From: Streptomyces sp. NBC_00236
GTDB lineage: Bacteria; Actinomycetota; Actinomycetes; Streptomycetales; Streptomycetaceae
Assembly (NCBI RefSeq): GCF_036195045.1
Contig: NZ_CP108100.1
Span: 1,984,001-2,048,000 of the forward strand
DNA: 64,000 nucleotides
Reading direction: 5' to 3'
The notes beneath the pieces are model-generated. The model was given only the letters and a program-made list of their open reading frames with translations. It did no database searches and was not told the DNA's origin. Positions 8,958 through 16,347 of the stretch are shown here, piece after piece. Positions within the stretch are counted from its first letter, which is position 1. Each line of letters opens with the position of its first letter. A program made the position numbers and the translations under genes.

Positions 8958-9992
8958 TCAGACCCGGGTGACCGAGGAGACGGGCATCATGCCGACCGGG
9001 TCGTAGCGGACCGGGGCCCCTGGGTAGGGGGCGTGGATCACCTGGCCGTTGCCCACGTACATCCCGATGTGGCTGGCGTCCGCGCGGTAGGCGACGAGGT
9101 CGCCGGGGCGGGCCTGGGCGAGCGGCACCATCCGGCCGGCGTACCGCTGGGCCTGCGAGGTCCGCGGCAGGCTCACCCCGGCCTGGGCGTACGCCCACTG
9201 CATCAGCCCGGAGCAGTCGAATCCGGAGGGCCCGTTCGCGCCCCAGACGTACGGCAGGCCCAGCGCCCGCTGGACGGCCATGACGGCCGCCGCCGCCCGG
9301 GCCGATCCGGCGGGCAGTCCGGCCACCGGCCCTGCGGCCCCGCCGTCGCGGCCGGTGCGCGAGGCCCGCTCGAAGGCGGCCCGCTCGTTCCCGGGCAGCT
9401 GCTTCAGCAGTTCCCTGGCCTGGCGGAGCTTGTGCTCGACGGTGCGTTTGTGGCGGCTGACGGCTGCCCGGTCGCGCTCCAGGGCGGCGAGCGAGCGGGC
9501 GGCCTCCGCACGGGTCTGGGCGAGCGCCTGCTGGGCCTTGCGGAGGCCGGCCAGGGCGGTGGCCCGCCGGGTGTCGACCCGGCTCAGGGTGGCGGCCCGG
9601 TCGAGATAGCTGTCCGGGTCGGAGGAGAGCAGCAGCGCGAGCGAGGGGTCGATGCCGCCGGACCGGTACTGCTCACGGGCGGCCGAACCGATCTCCGTAC
9701 GCATCCGGTTGATGCGCTCCTGGCCCCGCGCCGCCCGGTCCTGGGCCCTGCGGACCTCTCCGCGCAGCCGTGCGACGTTCTCGCCGGCCCTGTTGTAGTG
9801 CTCGGTCGCCTGCTCGGCCTCGGTGAAGAGGCGGTCGACCCGGGCCCCGGCGGTCCGGGGTGTGTCCTGCGGCTCGGCGTACGCGGTGGCTCCTCCGAGC
9901 GCTGCCGCGGCGGTCGCCGCCGCAGCCGACAGAACGGTCACCCGGACGCTCCGGCTCACGCCGGGCTGTGTGGAACGGCGATGGGACACCAC
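8958..9992 (-). CDS. NlpC/P60 peptidoglycan endopeptidase (paralogue 1)
   Basis: A 344-residue secreted hydrolase: signal peptide (SVRVTVLSAAAATAAAALGG, cleavage near AYA-EP), a long coiled coil (about 45-215), then a C-terminal NlpC/P60 domain with the catalytic Cys in FDCSGLMQWAYAQAG, His in ASHIGMYVGNG and third polar residue in HAP. It cleaves peptide stems of peptidoglycan. I chose the GTG at 9992 because V-V-S-H-R-R aligns with the M-G-S-H-R-R start of the paralogue at 11255; a GGAG sits 11 bases upstream. Unlike the paralogue, it has a short leader with a good promoter but no recognisable riboswitch. Confidence 0.9.
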   Translation of the reverse strand: MVSHRRSTQPGVSRSVRVTVLSAAAATAAAALGGATAYAEPQDTPRTAGARVDRLFTEAEQATEHYNRAGENVARLRGEVRRAQDRAARGQERINRMRTEIGSAAREQYRSGGIDPSLALLLSSDPDSYLDRAATLSRVDTRRATALAGLRKAQQALAQTRAEAARSLAALERDRAAVSRHKRTVEHKLRQARELLKQLPGNERAAFERASRTGRDGGAAGPVAGLPAGSARAAAAVMAVQRALGLPYVWGANGPSGFDCSGLMQWAYAQAGVSLPRTSQAQRYAGRMVPLAQARPGDLVAYRADASHIGMYVGNGQVIHAPYPGAPVRYDPVGMMPVSSVTRV

Positions 9993-10086
9993 AGGACGCC
10001 GCACTCCCTTCCGCTGTACGCAGACGTGCGCAGCCCCTGCCACCCGGGGCGGGCGGACCGACGCACGGGAGCTGCACAGCAGGCAG

Positions 10087-10116
10087 ACAGTAGTCGGGCG
10101 AACACTGAGCGGACAA
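10087..10116 (-). promoter_or_regulatory. Vegetative-type promoter of NlpC/P60 paralogue 1
   Basis: On the minus strand TTGTCC (10111-10116) is followed after 18 bases by TACTGT (10087-10092), close to the HrdB-type consensus. It would give a leader of about 90 bases before the GTG at 9992. Confidence 0.55.
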
Positions 10117-10153
10117 AGACCGCGCCGGTCGGAGGGCAGGCACACACAGTGAC

Positions 10154-10186
10154 GCCCCGCCGGTGACCTGTGGTCTCCGACGGGGC
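10154..10186 (-). terminator. Terminator hairpin downstream of NlpC/P60 paralogue 2
   Basis: A 33-base inverted repeat with GCCCCG and CGGGGC outer arms and a mostly paired interior (GGTCACC against GGAGACC) lies between the two hydrolase genes. A second small hairpin (CGCCCGTTCGGGCG near 10213-10226) is closer to the stop of the upstream gene. Together they isolate the two paralogues transcriptionally. Confidence 0.55.
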
Positions 10187-10229
10187 GGCTGTCAGTACGG
10201 GGCGCGGGAATTCGCCCGTTCGGGCGTGG

Positions 10230-11255
10230 TCAGATGCGCACCGCGCCGTAGAAGCTGCCGATGGTGCTCATCGACTCGTAGCGGACGAACGTGCCCGAGC
10301 GCGGGGCGTGCAGCACGGTTCCGTTGCCCGCGTAGAGGCCCACGTGGGAGTTGCCGTTGAAGAAGACCAGGTCGCCCGGCTTCAGCTGGCTCATCCCGAT
10401 CCGGGTGCCCTGGTTGATCTGGGTGTACGTGGTGCGGGTGATGTTGGCACCGGCCTGGGCGTAGGCCCACATGGTCAGGCCCGAGCAGTCGTAGGAGCCG
10501 GGGCCGGCCTGGCCGGGGGAATACGGCTTGCCGATCTGGGTGGCGGCGGCCTGGAGCGCGGCGGCACCCAGACCCGAGGCGGGGGCCTCGTTGCCGAGGT
10601 CGACCCGGTCACTGGCGGCGCGGCTGGCGCGCTGGTCGTCCGCGCGCATCTTGTCGCGCTCGGCCTGAGTGAGGGTGTTGAGCAGCTGACGCGCCTCGGA
10701 GAGCTTGGCCTGCTGCTGCTTCTTCTTCTCACCGAGCGTCTTGCGGACCTCTGCGAGGTCGCTCAGCTTGTCCTGGGCCTCCTTGCGCTCCTGCGCGAGG
10801 GACCGCTGCTTCTCCTGCACCTTCGCCAGCGACTCGGCCTGCTTGGCCGTCAACTGGTCGAGTGCGGAGGCCTGGTCCAGGAAGCTGTCCGGGTCCGAGG
10901 CGAGGAAGAGCTGGACGGAGGGGTCGATGCCGCCCGAGCGGTACTGCGCGGCGGCGAGGGAACCGAGGCCGGAGCGGAGGTTGTTGAGCTCCTGCTGACC
11001 GCGCGCCACCTTGTCCTGGATCGCGTCGATCTGCTTCTGGAGCTTGTCCTGCTTCTCCTTGGCCAGGCTGTGCTGCTCGGTGGCCTTCTCCGCCTCGTCG
11101 TAGAGCTTGTCGACCTTCTCCTTGACCTCGCTCTTGGTCGGCTTCGGGTCGGCGTGGGCCGCCTGGGAGGTCAGGGCAACTGCCGCGGCGGCAGTCACGC
11201 CGAGCACGGTCACGCGGGTGCGGCTCGGTTGCTTGGGACGACGGTGGGACCCCAC
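10230..11255 (-). CDS. NlpC/P60 peptidoglycan endopeptidase (paralogue 2)
   Basis: A 341-residue secreted protein: signal peptide (TRVTVLGVTAAAAVALTSQ, cleavage after AHA), a lysine/glutamate-rich coiled coil (about 40-210) and an NlpC/P60 domain with Cys in YDCSGLTMWAYAQAG, His in NSHVGLYAGNG and HAP. The coiled coil shares the RSGGIDPSxxLxLxSDPDS block with the neighbouring paralogue, so the pair arose by duplication. It cleaves peptidoglycan stem peptides. Its leader carries a probable c-di-AMP riboswitch, the arrangement known for Streptomyces cell-wall hydrolases such as rpfA, so expression should fall when c-di-AMP is high. ATG start at 11255 with an AAGGAG upstream. Confidence 0.93.
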   Translation of the reverse strand: MGSHRRPKQPSRTRVTVLGVTAAAAVALTSQAAHADPKPTKSEVKEKVDKLYDEAEKATEQHSLAKEKQDKLQKQIDAIQDKVARGQQELNNLRSGLGSLAAAQYRSGGIDPSVQLFLASDPDSFLDQASALDQLTAKQAESLAKVQEKQRSLAQERKEAQDKLSDLAEVRKTLGEKKKQQQAKLSEARQLLNTLTQAERDKMRADDQRASRAASDRVDLGNEAPASGLGAAALQAAATQIGKPYSPGQAGPGSYDCSGLTMWAYAQAGANITRTTYTQINQGTRIGMSQLKPGDLVFFNGNSHVGLYAGNGTVLHAPRSGTFVRYESMSTIGSFYGAVRI

Positions 11256-11273
11256 GAAGGCGAGCTCCTTCTT

Positions 11274-11392
11274 CCTCGAGCCGCCTACCGGGCTATGGGG
11301 GAGATGAATCCCCAGCTCCGTGCGCGTTCACGGCCTCGGCGGTTCCTTCACTGCCACCCCGGGTGGGTGATCAACCGTGCGAAGGTTCGAGG
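11274..11392 (-). promoter_or_regulatory. Probable c-di-AMP (ydaO/yuaA) riboswitch
   Basis: A 119-base structured leader between promoter and NlpC/P60 start. The ends pair as a P1 helix: CCTCGAACC (11384-11392) with GGCTCGAGG (11274-11282), one A-C mismatch. Internal landmarks on the minus strand include CGCACGGTTGATC, CCCGGGGTGG, GAAGGAACCGCCGA, a GGGGATTCATCTCCCC stem and the terminal CCCGGTAGGCGG, which I recall from actinobacterial members of the class. Members upstream of NlpC/P60 and Rpf genes bind c-di-AMP and switch expression off. The family call rests on pattern and context, not on a covariance model. Confidence 0.65.
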
Positions 11393-11396
11393 CCCG

Positions 11397-11426
11397 ACCT
11401 TAGTGACCATCCTGTGATCAGTTCAA
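11397..11426 (-). promoter_or_regulatory. Vegetative-type promoter for riboswitch-NlpC/P60 transcript
   Basis: TTGAAC (11421-11426) and TAAGGT (11397-11402) on the minus strand, 18-base spacer. The predicted start near 11390 coincides with the 5' end of the P1 helix, which supports both assignments. Three TCACAGG boxes (11411-11417 inverted, 11431-11437, 11448-11454) surround it. Confidence 0.65.
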
Positions 11427-11541
11427 ATCCTCACAGGAAAAATCTCGTCACAGGAGGTACTTCTTTACCCACAGCACACAGGGCGTAGCGGTGACTTGAC
11501 GGTCCGTTCCCTGATTTCCCTGCAAGTCACATCAACACGCA

Positions 11542-12903
11542 CTAGACACGCGAAAGCCGCTTCAGGAGCAAGACGGACGCAACGGGCCTCGCTCCCGCCT
11601 TCGCCACCCCGTCAGCCACTTCACGGTCGGTGGACACCACCACGACGGGCCGCCCGGGCGGTTCGGCGCGCGCCAGTTGACGGATGACCTCGTCCGCCGT
11701 GACACCCGGCTTGCTGAACAGCACCCGCACCCCGCGCGGCGGCGCGAGCAGCACCGGAGCGGCCAGCTCCGCCCCGTCGAAGACACAGGTCATCTCGGCG
11801 CCCGTCTGGGCCGCGAGCACCGACAGGCCGCCCAGCAGCCGCAGCCGCTGCTTCTCCAGCGGCATCTGCGGATAGCCGGTCTTGGTGACGTTGTAGCCGT
11901 CCACGATCAGATGGGCCTGCGGCAGCGCGAGCAACTGGTCGAGCAGCGCCGGATCGGTCTCCGAAAGGGCCCTGGCGGCAATGTCCTTGGGCGACATCCG
12001 GCCGGGTTCCACCGCGTCCACACTGTCCGCGGGACGCATCGTGGAGGGTGGCAGCGCCAGTTCGCGCCGCAGCCCGCCGGCCGCTTCGAGCACCGTGTCG
12101 AGGAGCAGCCGCAGCCGCATGTCCTCGACCGAGCGCCCCTCCCTGGCAGCCCTGCGTCCCGCCTCGACGGACGCCTCCGCCTCGCTGAGCCTCGTCCGCA
12201 GGCGCCGGGTCTCGCTCTCGGCCGCGGACACCTGGGCGGCCGCCTCGGCCCGCAGGGCGTCGCTCTCGGCCTTGCCGCGGCGCAGCGCCGCCTCGCCGCG
12301 CTTGACCTCGTTGGCCGCGCTGCGCAGTTTGCGCTGGAGCGAGTCGGCCTCCTTGCGGGCGGCGTCCAGTTCGGCGCGGAGGCGTTCGGTGTCGGTCTTC
12401 GTCTGGGCGCGGGCCCGGGCGAGTTCCTCGCGCAGCCGTTCCAGTTCGAGCCGGACCTCCTCGTCGGCCCGCTCGGCACCGGCCCGCTCGGCCTCCTCGC
12501 CGGCGGCGGCGACCAGCTTGACCCAGCCGGCCGGGCGCAGCACATAGGCCGCCGCGGCCACGTCGACGGGGTCCGCGGCGGCGGGCGGCGAGCCCGCCAC
12601 CAGCGCGGCGGCCAGCTCCGGCTGGGCCTCCTTCAGCCGTTCACCGATGCGCCGGCGGAAGGCAGGGTCGCCCTCCAGCGCGGCCGCCATCGCGTTTCCC
12701 GCGAACTTGGCACGCCTAGTGGGCGTGAAGCGCGCGTACTGTCGGAGCTGGGCCGGGAGTTCGGTGACCGTGAGACCGCCGAACGCGTCCGAGACCAGCG
12801 CGACGACGCGACGCCGCACGCCTTCGGGCAGCGGGCGGTCGAGCACCTCCACGGCGTCGCCGGCCGCATCGGCCGGCGTGGCGCCGCCAGCGGGCTGCTC
12901 CAC
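11542..12903 (-). CDS. NYN-domain (PIN-like) protein with long coiled coil
   Basis: A 453-residue protein. Residues about 130-260 form an Ala/Glu/Arg-rich coiled coil; the C-terminal 170 residues are a NYN/YacP-type nuclease fold beginning AHLIVDGYNVTKTGYP, with further acidic positions in CVFDGAE, TADEVI and STDREVADG. NYN domains are PIN-like metal-dependent ribonucleases, so RNA binding or cleavage in the cytosol is likely. The start is GTG at 12903, preceded by AGGTGACGGAAG. It is often annotated as an RNA-binding protein in Streptomyces. It lies 37 bases downstream of the zinc-ribbon gene on the same strand and is probably co-transcribed with it. Confidence 0.88.
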   Translation of the reverse strand: MEQPAGGATPADAAGDAVEVLDRPLPEGVRRRVVALVSDAFGGLTVTELPAQLRQYARFTPTRRAKFAGNAMAAALEGDPAFRRRIGERLKEAQPELAAALVAGSPPAAADPVDVAAAAYVLRPAGWVKLVAAAGEEAERAGAERADEEVRLELERLREELARARAQTKTDTERLRAELDAARKEADSLQRKLRSAANEVKRGEAALRRGKAESDALRAEAAAQVSAAESETRRLRTRLSEAEASVEAGRRAAREGRSVEDMRLRLLLDTVLEAAGGLRRELALPPSTMRPADSVDAVEPGRMSPKDIAARALSETDPALLDQLLALPQAHLIVDGYNVTKTGYPQMPLEKQRLRLLGGLSVLAAQTGAEMTCVFDGAELAAPVLLAPPRGVRVLFSKPGVTADEVIRQLARAEPPGRPVVVVSTDREVADGVAKAGARPVASVLLLKRLSRV

Positions 12904-12940
12904 CTTCCGTCACCTCATTTTTTATGTCCGCACGGCCCCG

Positions 12941-13183
12941 TCAGGAGTCGGCACCCGGCCTGTCGACTAGTTCGATCTGGTCCACCGCGTTGCACCAACG
13001 ACAGCGCACCGACTCGATGGTCTCACTGACCACCTCGCGTTCTTCGACGCTGGACTCACCGGCCAGGTCGAGGTGAACGTACTCGACCACCTTGGAGGAA
13101 CGCGTCACGTCGAACCTCGTCAGATTTCCGCAGAGCGTGCAGCGCCAGCGGGTCCCGTCGGTCGGCTGGGGAACCGTCGTCAT
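12941..13183 (-). CDS. Small zinc-ribbon protein
   Basis: An 80-residue protein with two CxxC knuckles, CTLCGN near residue 15 and CRWCNA near residue 61, separated by a charged beta-rich segment; this is the usual layout of a treble-clef or ribbon zinc site. The function is unknown. The product is soluble and acidic. It precedes the NYN-domain gene in an apparent two-gene unit, suggesting a nucleic-acid-related role by context only. Confidence 0.8.
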   Translation of the reverse strand: MTTVPQPTDGTRWRCTLCGNLTRFDVTRSSKVVEYVHLDLAGESSVEEREVVSETIESVRCRWCNAVDQIELVDRPGADS

Positions 13184-13343
13184 CGTTGCGTCCTCTTTCG
13201 TCGAGCCGTGAGCTGCCGGACAAGGTTCTCGCGGTGCGCCGTCGAACTGCGGATGTCCTCTCGTAACCCTACGGCCTCGGTGCTTCCCACCGGCACGGCG
13301 AGGCGGTCTGTCCCGATCCCTCCGCTTGCGTCATGCTCTGTTC

Positions 13344-14063
13344 ATGATCGATCGGCGGGCTGCGGCCGGCAGAATCCTGCGGGCGGCCACCTCGGGCGGG
13401 CCGCCGGTGACCTACGCCCTCATCGCCCTGTGCTGCGTGGTCTTCGTGATCAGCCCGCTGTCGGGGTTCAACCCGGTCTACGGCACCGCGGACGCACTGC
13501 TCGCCGCCCAGGCCGGCTACTTCGAACGCTGGGGCGTGATCCCGAGCGAACTGTGGGACGGCTCCGCGCACGCCGTCCTCACCCCGCTCACCGCACTGTT
13601 CGTGCACGGCAACTGGCTGCATCTGCTGGGCAACATGCTGTTCCTGTACGTATTCGGGGCGATGGCCGAGGAGCGCATGGGCCACACCGAGTTCGCGTTC
13701 TTCTACCTCGGCTGCGGGTATGTCGCCCTGCTCGCCTACGCGGCCGCGCACTCCACGTCCGACCAGACACTCGTCGGCGCGTCGGGAGCGATCTCGGCGG
13801 TCCTGGGAGCCTTCCTCTACCTCTTCCCCCGGGCCCGGGTGACCAGCCTGTTCCCGTTCCTGCTGTTCCTGCCGCTGCGCTTCCCCGCCTGGATCGTGCT
13901 GGTCTTCTGGTTCGTCCTGCAGTGGCTGGCGGCCGAGGGGGCGGGCAGCGGGCCCGGGGTGGCCTATCTCGCCCATGTGGTCGGCTTCGCCACCGGGTTC
14001 CTCTATGCCTGGGGGCGCTATCGCCGTGGGGCCAGGGCCTTGCGGCCGGATCAGGCCGGATAA
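13344..14063 (+). CDS. Rhomboid family intramembrane serine protease
   Basis: A 239-residue polytopic protein with six or seven hydrophobic segments and the rhomboid signatures: HGNWLHLLGNMLFL in the second segment, the catalytic serine in VGASGAISAVLG and the catalytic histidine in AHVVGFATGF. It cleaves transmembrane substrates within the membrane. I take the ATG at 13344 (MIDRRAAAG); a TTG at 13326 is in frame. No Shine-Dalgarno is visible, but CATGCT ends seven bases before the ATG with CTGTCC 18 bases further up, so the mRNA may be leaderless. Confidence 0.92.
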   Translation: MIDRRAAAGRILRAATSGGPPVTYALIALCCVVFVISPLSGFNPVYGTADALLAAQAGYFERWGVIPSELWDGSAHAVLTPLTALFVHGNWLHLLGNMLFLYVFGAMAEERMGHTEFAFFYLGCGYVALLAYAAAHSTSDQTLVGASGAISAVLGAFLYLFPRARVTSLFPFLLFLPLRFPAWIVLVFWFVLQWLAAEGAGSGPGVAYLAHVVGFATGFLYAWGRYRRGARALRPDQAG

Positions 14064-14238
14064 GGGAGCGGGGTCCGGTGCGTGCGGCTGCAAGGCGGAG
14101 GAGGAGTCACTGCGGAGCATGGGCGAGCGACGACAACGCCGCAGATGCGCGTGCCGGGGCCCGCGAGCCCGGCATGATCCGGCCGCAAGGCCCTAGAGTG
14201 AAGTCTCCAGCCACGGCCACCGAGGGAGAAAGCCAGCC

Positions 14239-14520
14239 GTGATCACCGCGATCGTACTCATCAAGACCAGCGTGGACCGGATTCCCGAGATCGCCGAGGC
14301 CATCGCCGCGCTGGACAGCGTCAGCGAGGTCTTCTCGGTCACCGGTACATACGACCTGATCGCCATGGTCCGGGTGTCCAAGCACGACGACCTCGCCGAT
14401 GTCATCCCCGGCCGGATCAGCAAGATCCCCGGTGTCGAGGGAACCGACACGCACGTGGCGTTCCGTACGTACTCGCAGCACGACCTGGAGGCGGCCTTCG
14501 CCATCGGTCTGGACGCGTAG
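14239..14520 (+). CDS. Stand-alone Lrp/AsnC ligand-binding (RAM) domain protein
   Basis: A 93-residue protein that is only the effector-binding RAM domain of the Lrp/AsnC family (IVLIKTSVDRIPEIAEAI, then VTGTYDLIAMVRV and a closing VAFRTYS), with no helix-turn-helix. Such proteins form rings that bind amino acids and can act alone or modulate full-length Lrp proteins. The start is the GTG at 14239, with GAGGGAG upstream. A perfect 26-bp hairpin follows its stop. No full-length Lrp gene lies in this window. Confidence 0.9.
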   Translation: MITAIVLIKTSVDRIPEIAEAIAALDSVSEVFSVTGTYDLIAMVRVSKHDDLADVIPGRISKIPGVEGTDTHVAFRTYSQHDLEAAFAIGLDA

Positions 14521-14524
14521 CCAC

Positions 14525-14580
14525 GTCAGCATGTGAGGCCGGGTACGGACAGTCGTCCGTACCCGGCCTCACATGCTGAC
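14525..14580. terminator. Perfect 26-bp bidirectional hairpin
   Basis: A perfect inverted repeat with 26-base arms (14525-14550 and 14555-14580) and a 4-base AGTC loop fills the gap between convergent stops at 14520 and 14586. It is the longest perfect stem in the window and should terminate both transcripts. Confidence 0.85.
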
Positions 14581-14585
14581 GGGCC

Positions 14586-15965
14586 TCAGACCTGGGTGGC
14601 GGTGCCCCGGTCCGGGACGCAACGGCCGTCCTCGGTGCGGTACTTCCACTGGGCGCCCTCGCTCACGAGCTCCTTGACCGCCCGCAGGAAGCGCTCGACG
14701 TGCTCGTCCGGCGTACCGGCGCCGAAGCTGACCCGGATCGCGTTGAGGGACTTCTGGCCCGGCTCGGCCTCCGGCGCGCCGCACTCCCCGACGTCCTGCG
14801 GGTCGCTGCCGAGCAGGGTGCGTACGAGGGGGTGGGCGCAGAACAGTCCGTCGCGCACCCCGATGCCGTACTCGGCGGAGAGCGCCGCGGCGAAGTGCGA
14901 GCTGTTCCAGCCCTCCACCACGAAGGAGATGACGCCGACCCGCGGGGCGTCATCACCGAACAGCGAGAGCACCTTGACCTCGGGGACCTCGGCGAGTCCG
15001 GCACGGACCGCGGTGACGAGGCGCTGCTCCCGGGCGACCAGGCTGTCGAACCCGGCCTCGGTGAGGGCCTTGCAGGCGGAGGCGATGGAGTAGACACCGA
15101 TGACGTTGGGCGAACCGGCCTCGTGACGGGCCGCGGTGGTGTGCCACTCGACGTCCACCCCGCCGTCGGAGCGCCGGGCGACCTGGCGGGAGGCGCCGCC
15201 GCCGGCCAGGTAGGGCTCGGCGGCGGTCAGCCAGTCGGAGCGGCCGGCGAGGACGCCCGAGCCGAACGGCGCGTACAGCTTGTGACCGGAGAAGGCGACC
15301 CAGTCGACGTCCAGCTCGGCGATGTCGACGGGGTGGTGCGGGGCCAGCTGGGCGGCGTCGAGCACGATCCGGGCACCGTGGGCGTGCGCGGCGGCGGCGA
15401 GCTCCTTGACCGGCCACAGCTCACCGGTGACGTTGGAGGCACCGGTGACGCACACCAGCGCGGGCCCGTAGGGGTCGCGGCCGGCGAGTGCGCGCTCCAG
15501 GGTCTCGACGGCCTGGTCCGGGGTGCGCGGGGCGTTCAGGTACGTCACCCGGGCGTCGCGCCAGGGCAGCAGCGAGGCGTGGTGCTCGGTCTCGAAGACG
15601 AACACCTGGCAGTCGGCGGGCAGGGCGGCGGCGAGCAGGTTGAGCGAGTCGGTGGTGGACCGGGTGAAGACCACCTGGTCGTCGGCGCGGCAGCCGAGGA
15701 ACTCCGCGACGGTGACGCGGCTGCTCTCGAAGAGGTCCGTGGACAGCTGCGAGAGGTAGCCGGCACCGCGGTGGACGCTGCCGTAGTACGGCGCGTACGC
15801 GGCCACGTCGTCCCACACCCGCTGGAGGGCCGGAGCGCTGGCCGCGTAGTCCAGCGCGGCGTAGGTGACCTCGCCGCCGGTGACCAGCGGAACCGTTACA
15901 TCCTTGCCCAGAACCGGCAGCGGGGCACAAATCGACCGATCGGTGGCAGCAGTGAGGACAGACAT
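14586..15965 (-). CDS. Class V aminotransferase / cysteine desulfurase-like enzyme
   Basis: A 459-residue fold-type I PLP enzyme. The Schiff-base lysine lies in FSGHKLYAPFGSG, the cofactor aspartate in IVLDAAQLAPHHP, the phosphate contacts in TRSTTDSLNLL and an ETEHHASLLPW block, and a cysteine in DGLFCAHPLVR sits where cysteine desulfurases have their active-site loop. Sulfur mobilisation or a related amino-acid reaction is likely; substrate unproven. The ATG at 15965 has GGGAG upstream. Its leader contains a SAM-IV riboswitch, which places it in sulfur or methionine metabolism and predicts repression by S-adenosylmethionine. Confidence 0.9.
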   Translation of the reverse strand: MSVLTAATDRSICAPLPVLGKDVTVPLVTGGEVTYAALDYAASAPALQRVWDDVAAYAPYYGSVHRGAGYLSQLSTDLFESSRVTVAEFLGCRADDQVVFTRSTTDSLNLLAAALPADCQVFVFETEHHASLLPWRDARVTYLNAPRTPDQAVETLERALAGRDPYGPALVCVTGASNVTGELWPVKELAAAAHAHGARIVLDAAQLAPHHPVDIAELDVDWVAFSGHKLYAPFGSGVLAGRSDWLTAAEPYLAGGGASRQVARRSDGGVDVEWHTTAARHEAGSPNVIGVYSIASACKALTEAGFDSLVAREQRLVTAVRAGLAEVPEVKVLSLFGDDAPRVGVISFVVEGWNSSHFAAALSAEYGIGVRDGLFCAHPLVRTLLGSDPQDVGECGAPEAEPGQKSLNAIRVSFGAGTPDEHVERFLRAVKELVSEGAQWKYRTEDGRCVPDRGTATQV

Positions 15966-16063
15966 GACGAACTCCCGTAACAGGCAGGCGAATTCCGCGC
16001 GCCTGCGGATACGCGGCAGCACGGAGGAAGAAAGAAGGATGTGCGGAGGAGGGCCGAAAAGCC

Positions 16064-16123
16064 CTATCGCATTCGCTTGCTCACAAGAGGCTCCCTGAGG
16101 ACCAGGACCCCACGGGTGGACAT
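16064..16123 (-). CDS. Candidate 19-residue leader ORF between riboswitch and enzyme
   Basis: On the minus strand an ATG at 16123 opens a 19-codon frame, MSTRGVLVLREPLVSKRMR, ending in TAG at 16064. An internal in-frame GTG at 16084-16082 has a better ribosome binding site (AGGGAG with 6-base spacing) and would encode only MSKRMR. It lies just after the SAM-IV aptamer. A hairpin AGGGC-GCCCT (about 16047-16062) and a pyrimidine-rich run follow. It may be a regulatory uORF or chance; there is no conservation evidence here. Confidence 0.35.
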   Translation of the reverse strand: MSTRGVLVLREPLVSKRMR

Positions 16124-16138
16124 CTCACGACGTCGAGG

Positions 16139-16256
16139 GGTCCGCGCTTGCCGCAGACCTCGCTGCCTGCGGCCTGGTCTTCACCCGGGGCACCCCGCCA
16201 CGGACGGAGGGTTGCCGGACAGCGGGCCGGGGCCGTAGTCGCTGTCACTCATGACC
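16139..16256 (-). promoter_or_regulatory. SAM-IV riboswitch
   Basis: Read on the minus strand from 16256, the leader follows the actinobacterial SAM-IV aptamer closely: GGTCATGAGTGACAGCG, GCCCCGGC, GCTGTCCGGCAACCCTCC, GTGGCGGGGTGCCCCGGGTGAAGACC, then a GCAGGCAGCGAGGTCTGC arm and GCGGCAAGCGCGG. This matches my memory of the M. tuberculosis SAM-IV RNA over nearly its whole length, including the core that binds S-adenosylmethionine. It precedes the cysteine-desulfurase-like gene and should lower its expression when SAM is abundant. Confidence 0.93.
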
Positions 16257-16264
16257 TGCGCAGC

Positions 16265-16292
16265 ATCTTGCCATACGTACGCGAACGCGCAA
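16265..16292 (-). promoter_or_regulatory. Candidate promoter of SAM-IV leader
   Basis: TTGCGC (16287-16292) and CAAGAT (16265-16270) on the minus strand are 16 bases apart. The predicted start near 16258 falls exactly at the riboswitch 5' end. Confidence 0.5.
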
Positions 16293-16319
16293 GGCGCAGT
16301 CCATGATCTGGACTGCGCC
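16293..16319 (-). terminator. Terminator downstream of trpD
   Basis: A perfect 10-bp inverted repeat (GGCGCAGTCC with its complement) and 7-base loop between the trpD stop and the next promoter on the same strand. Confidence 0.65.
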
Positions 16320-16347
16320 CTGCCTCATATCCGCGCCCGGAGCCGTC

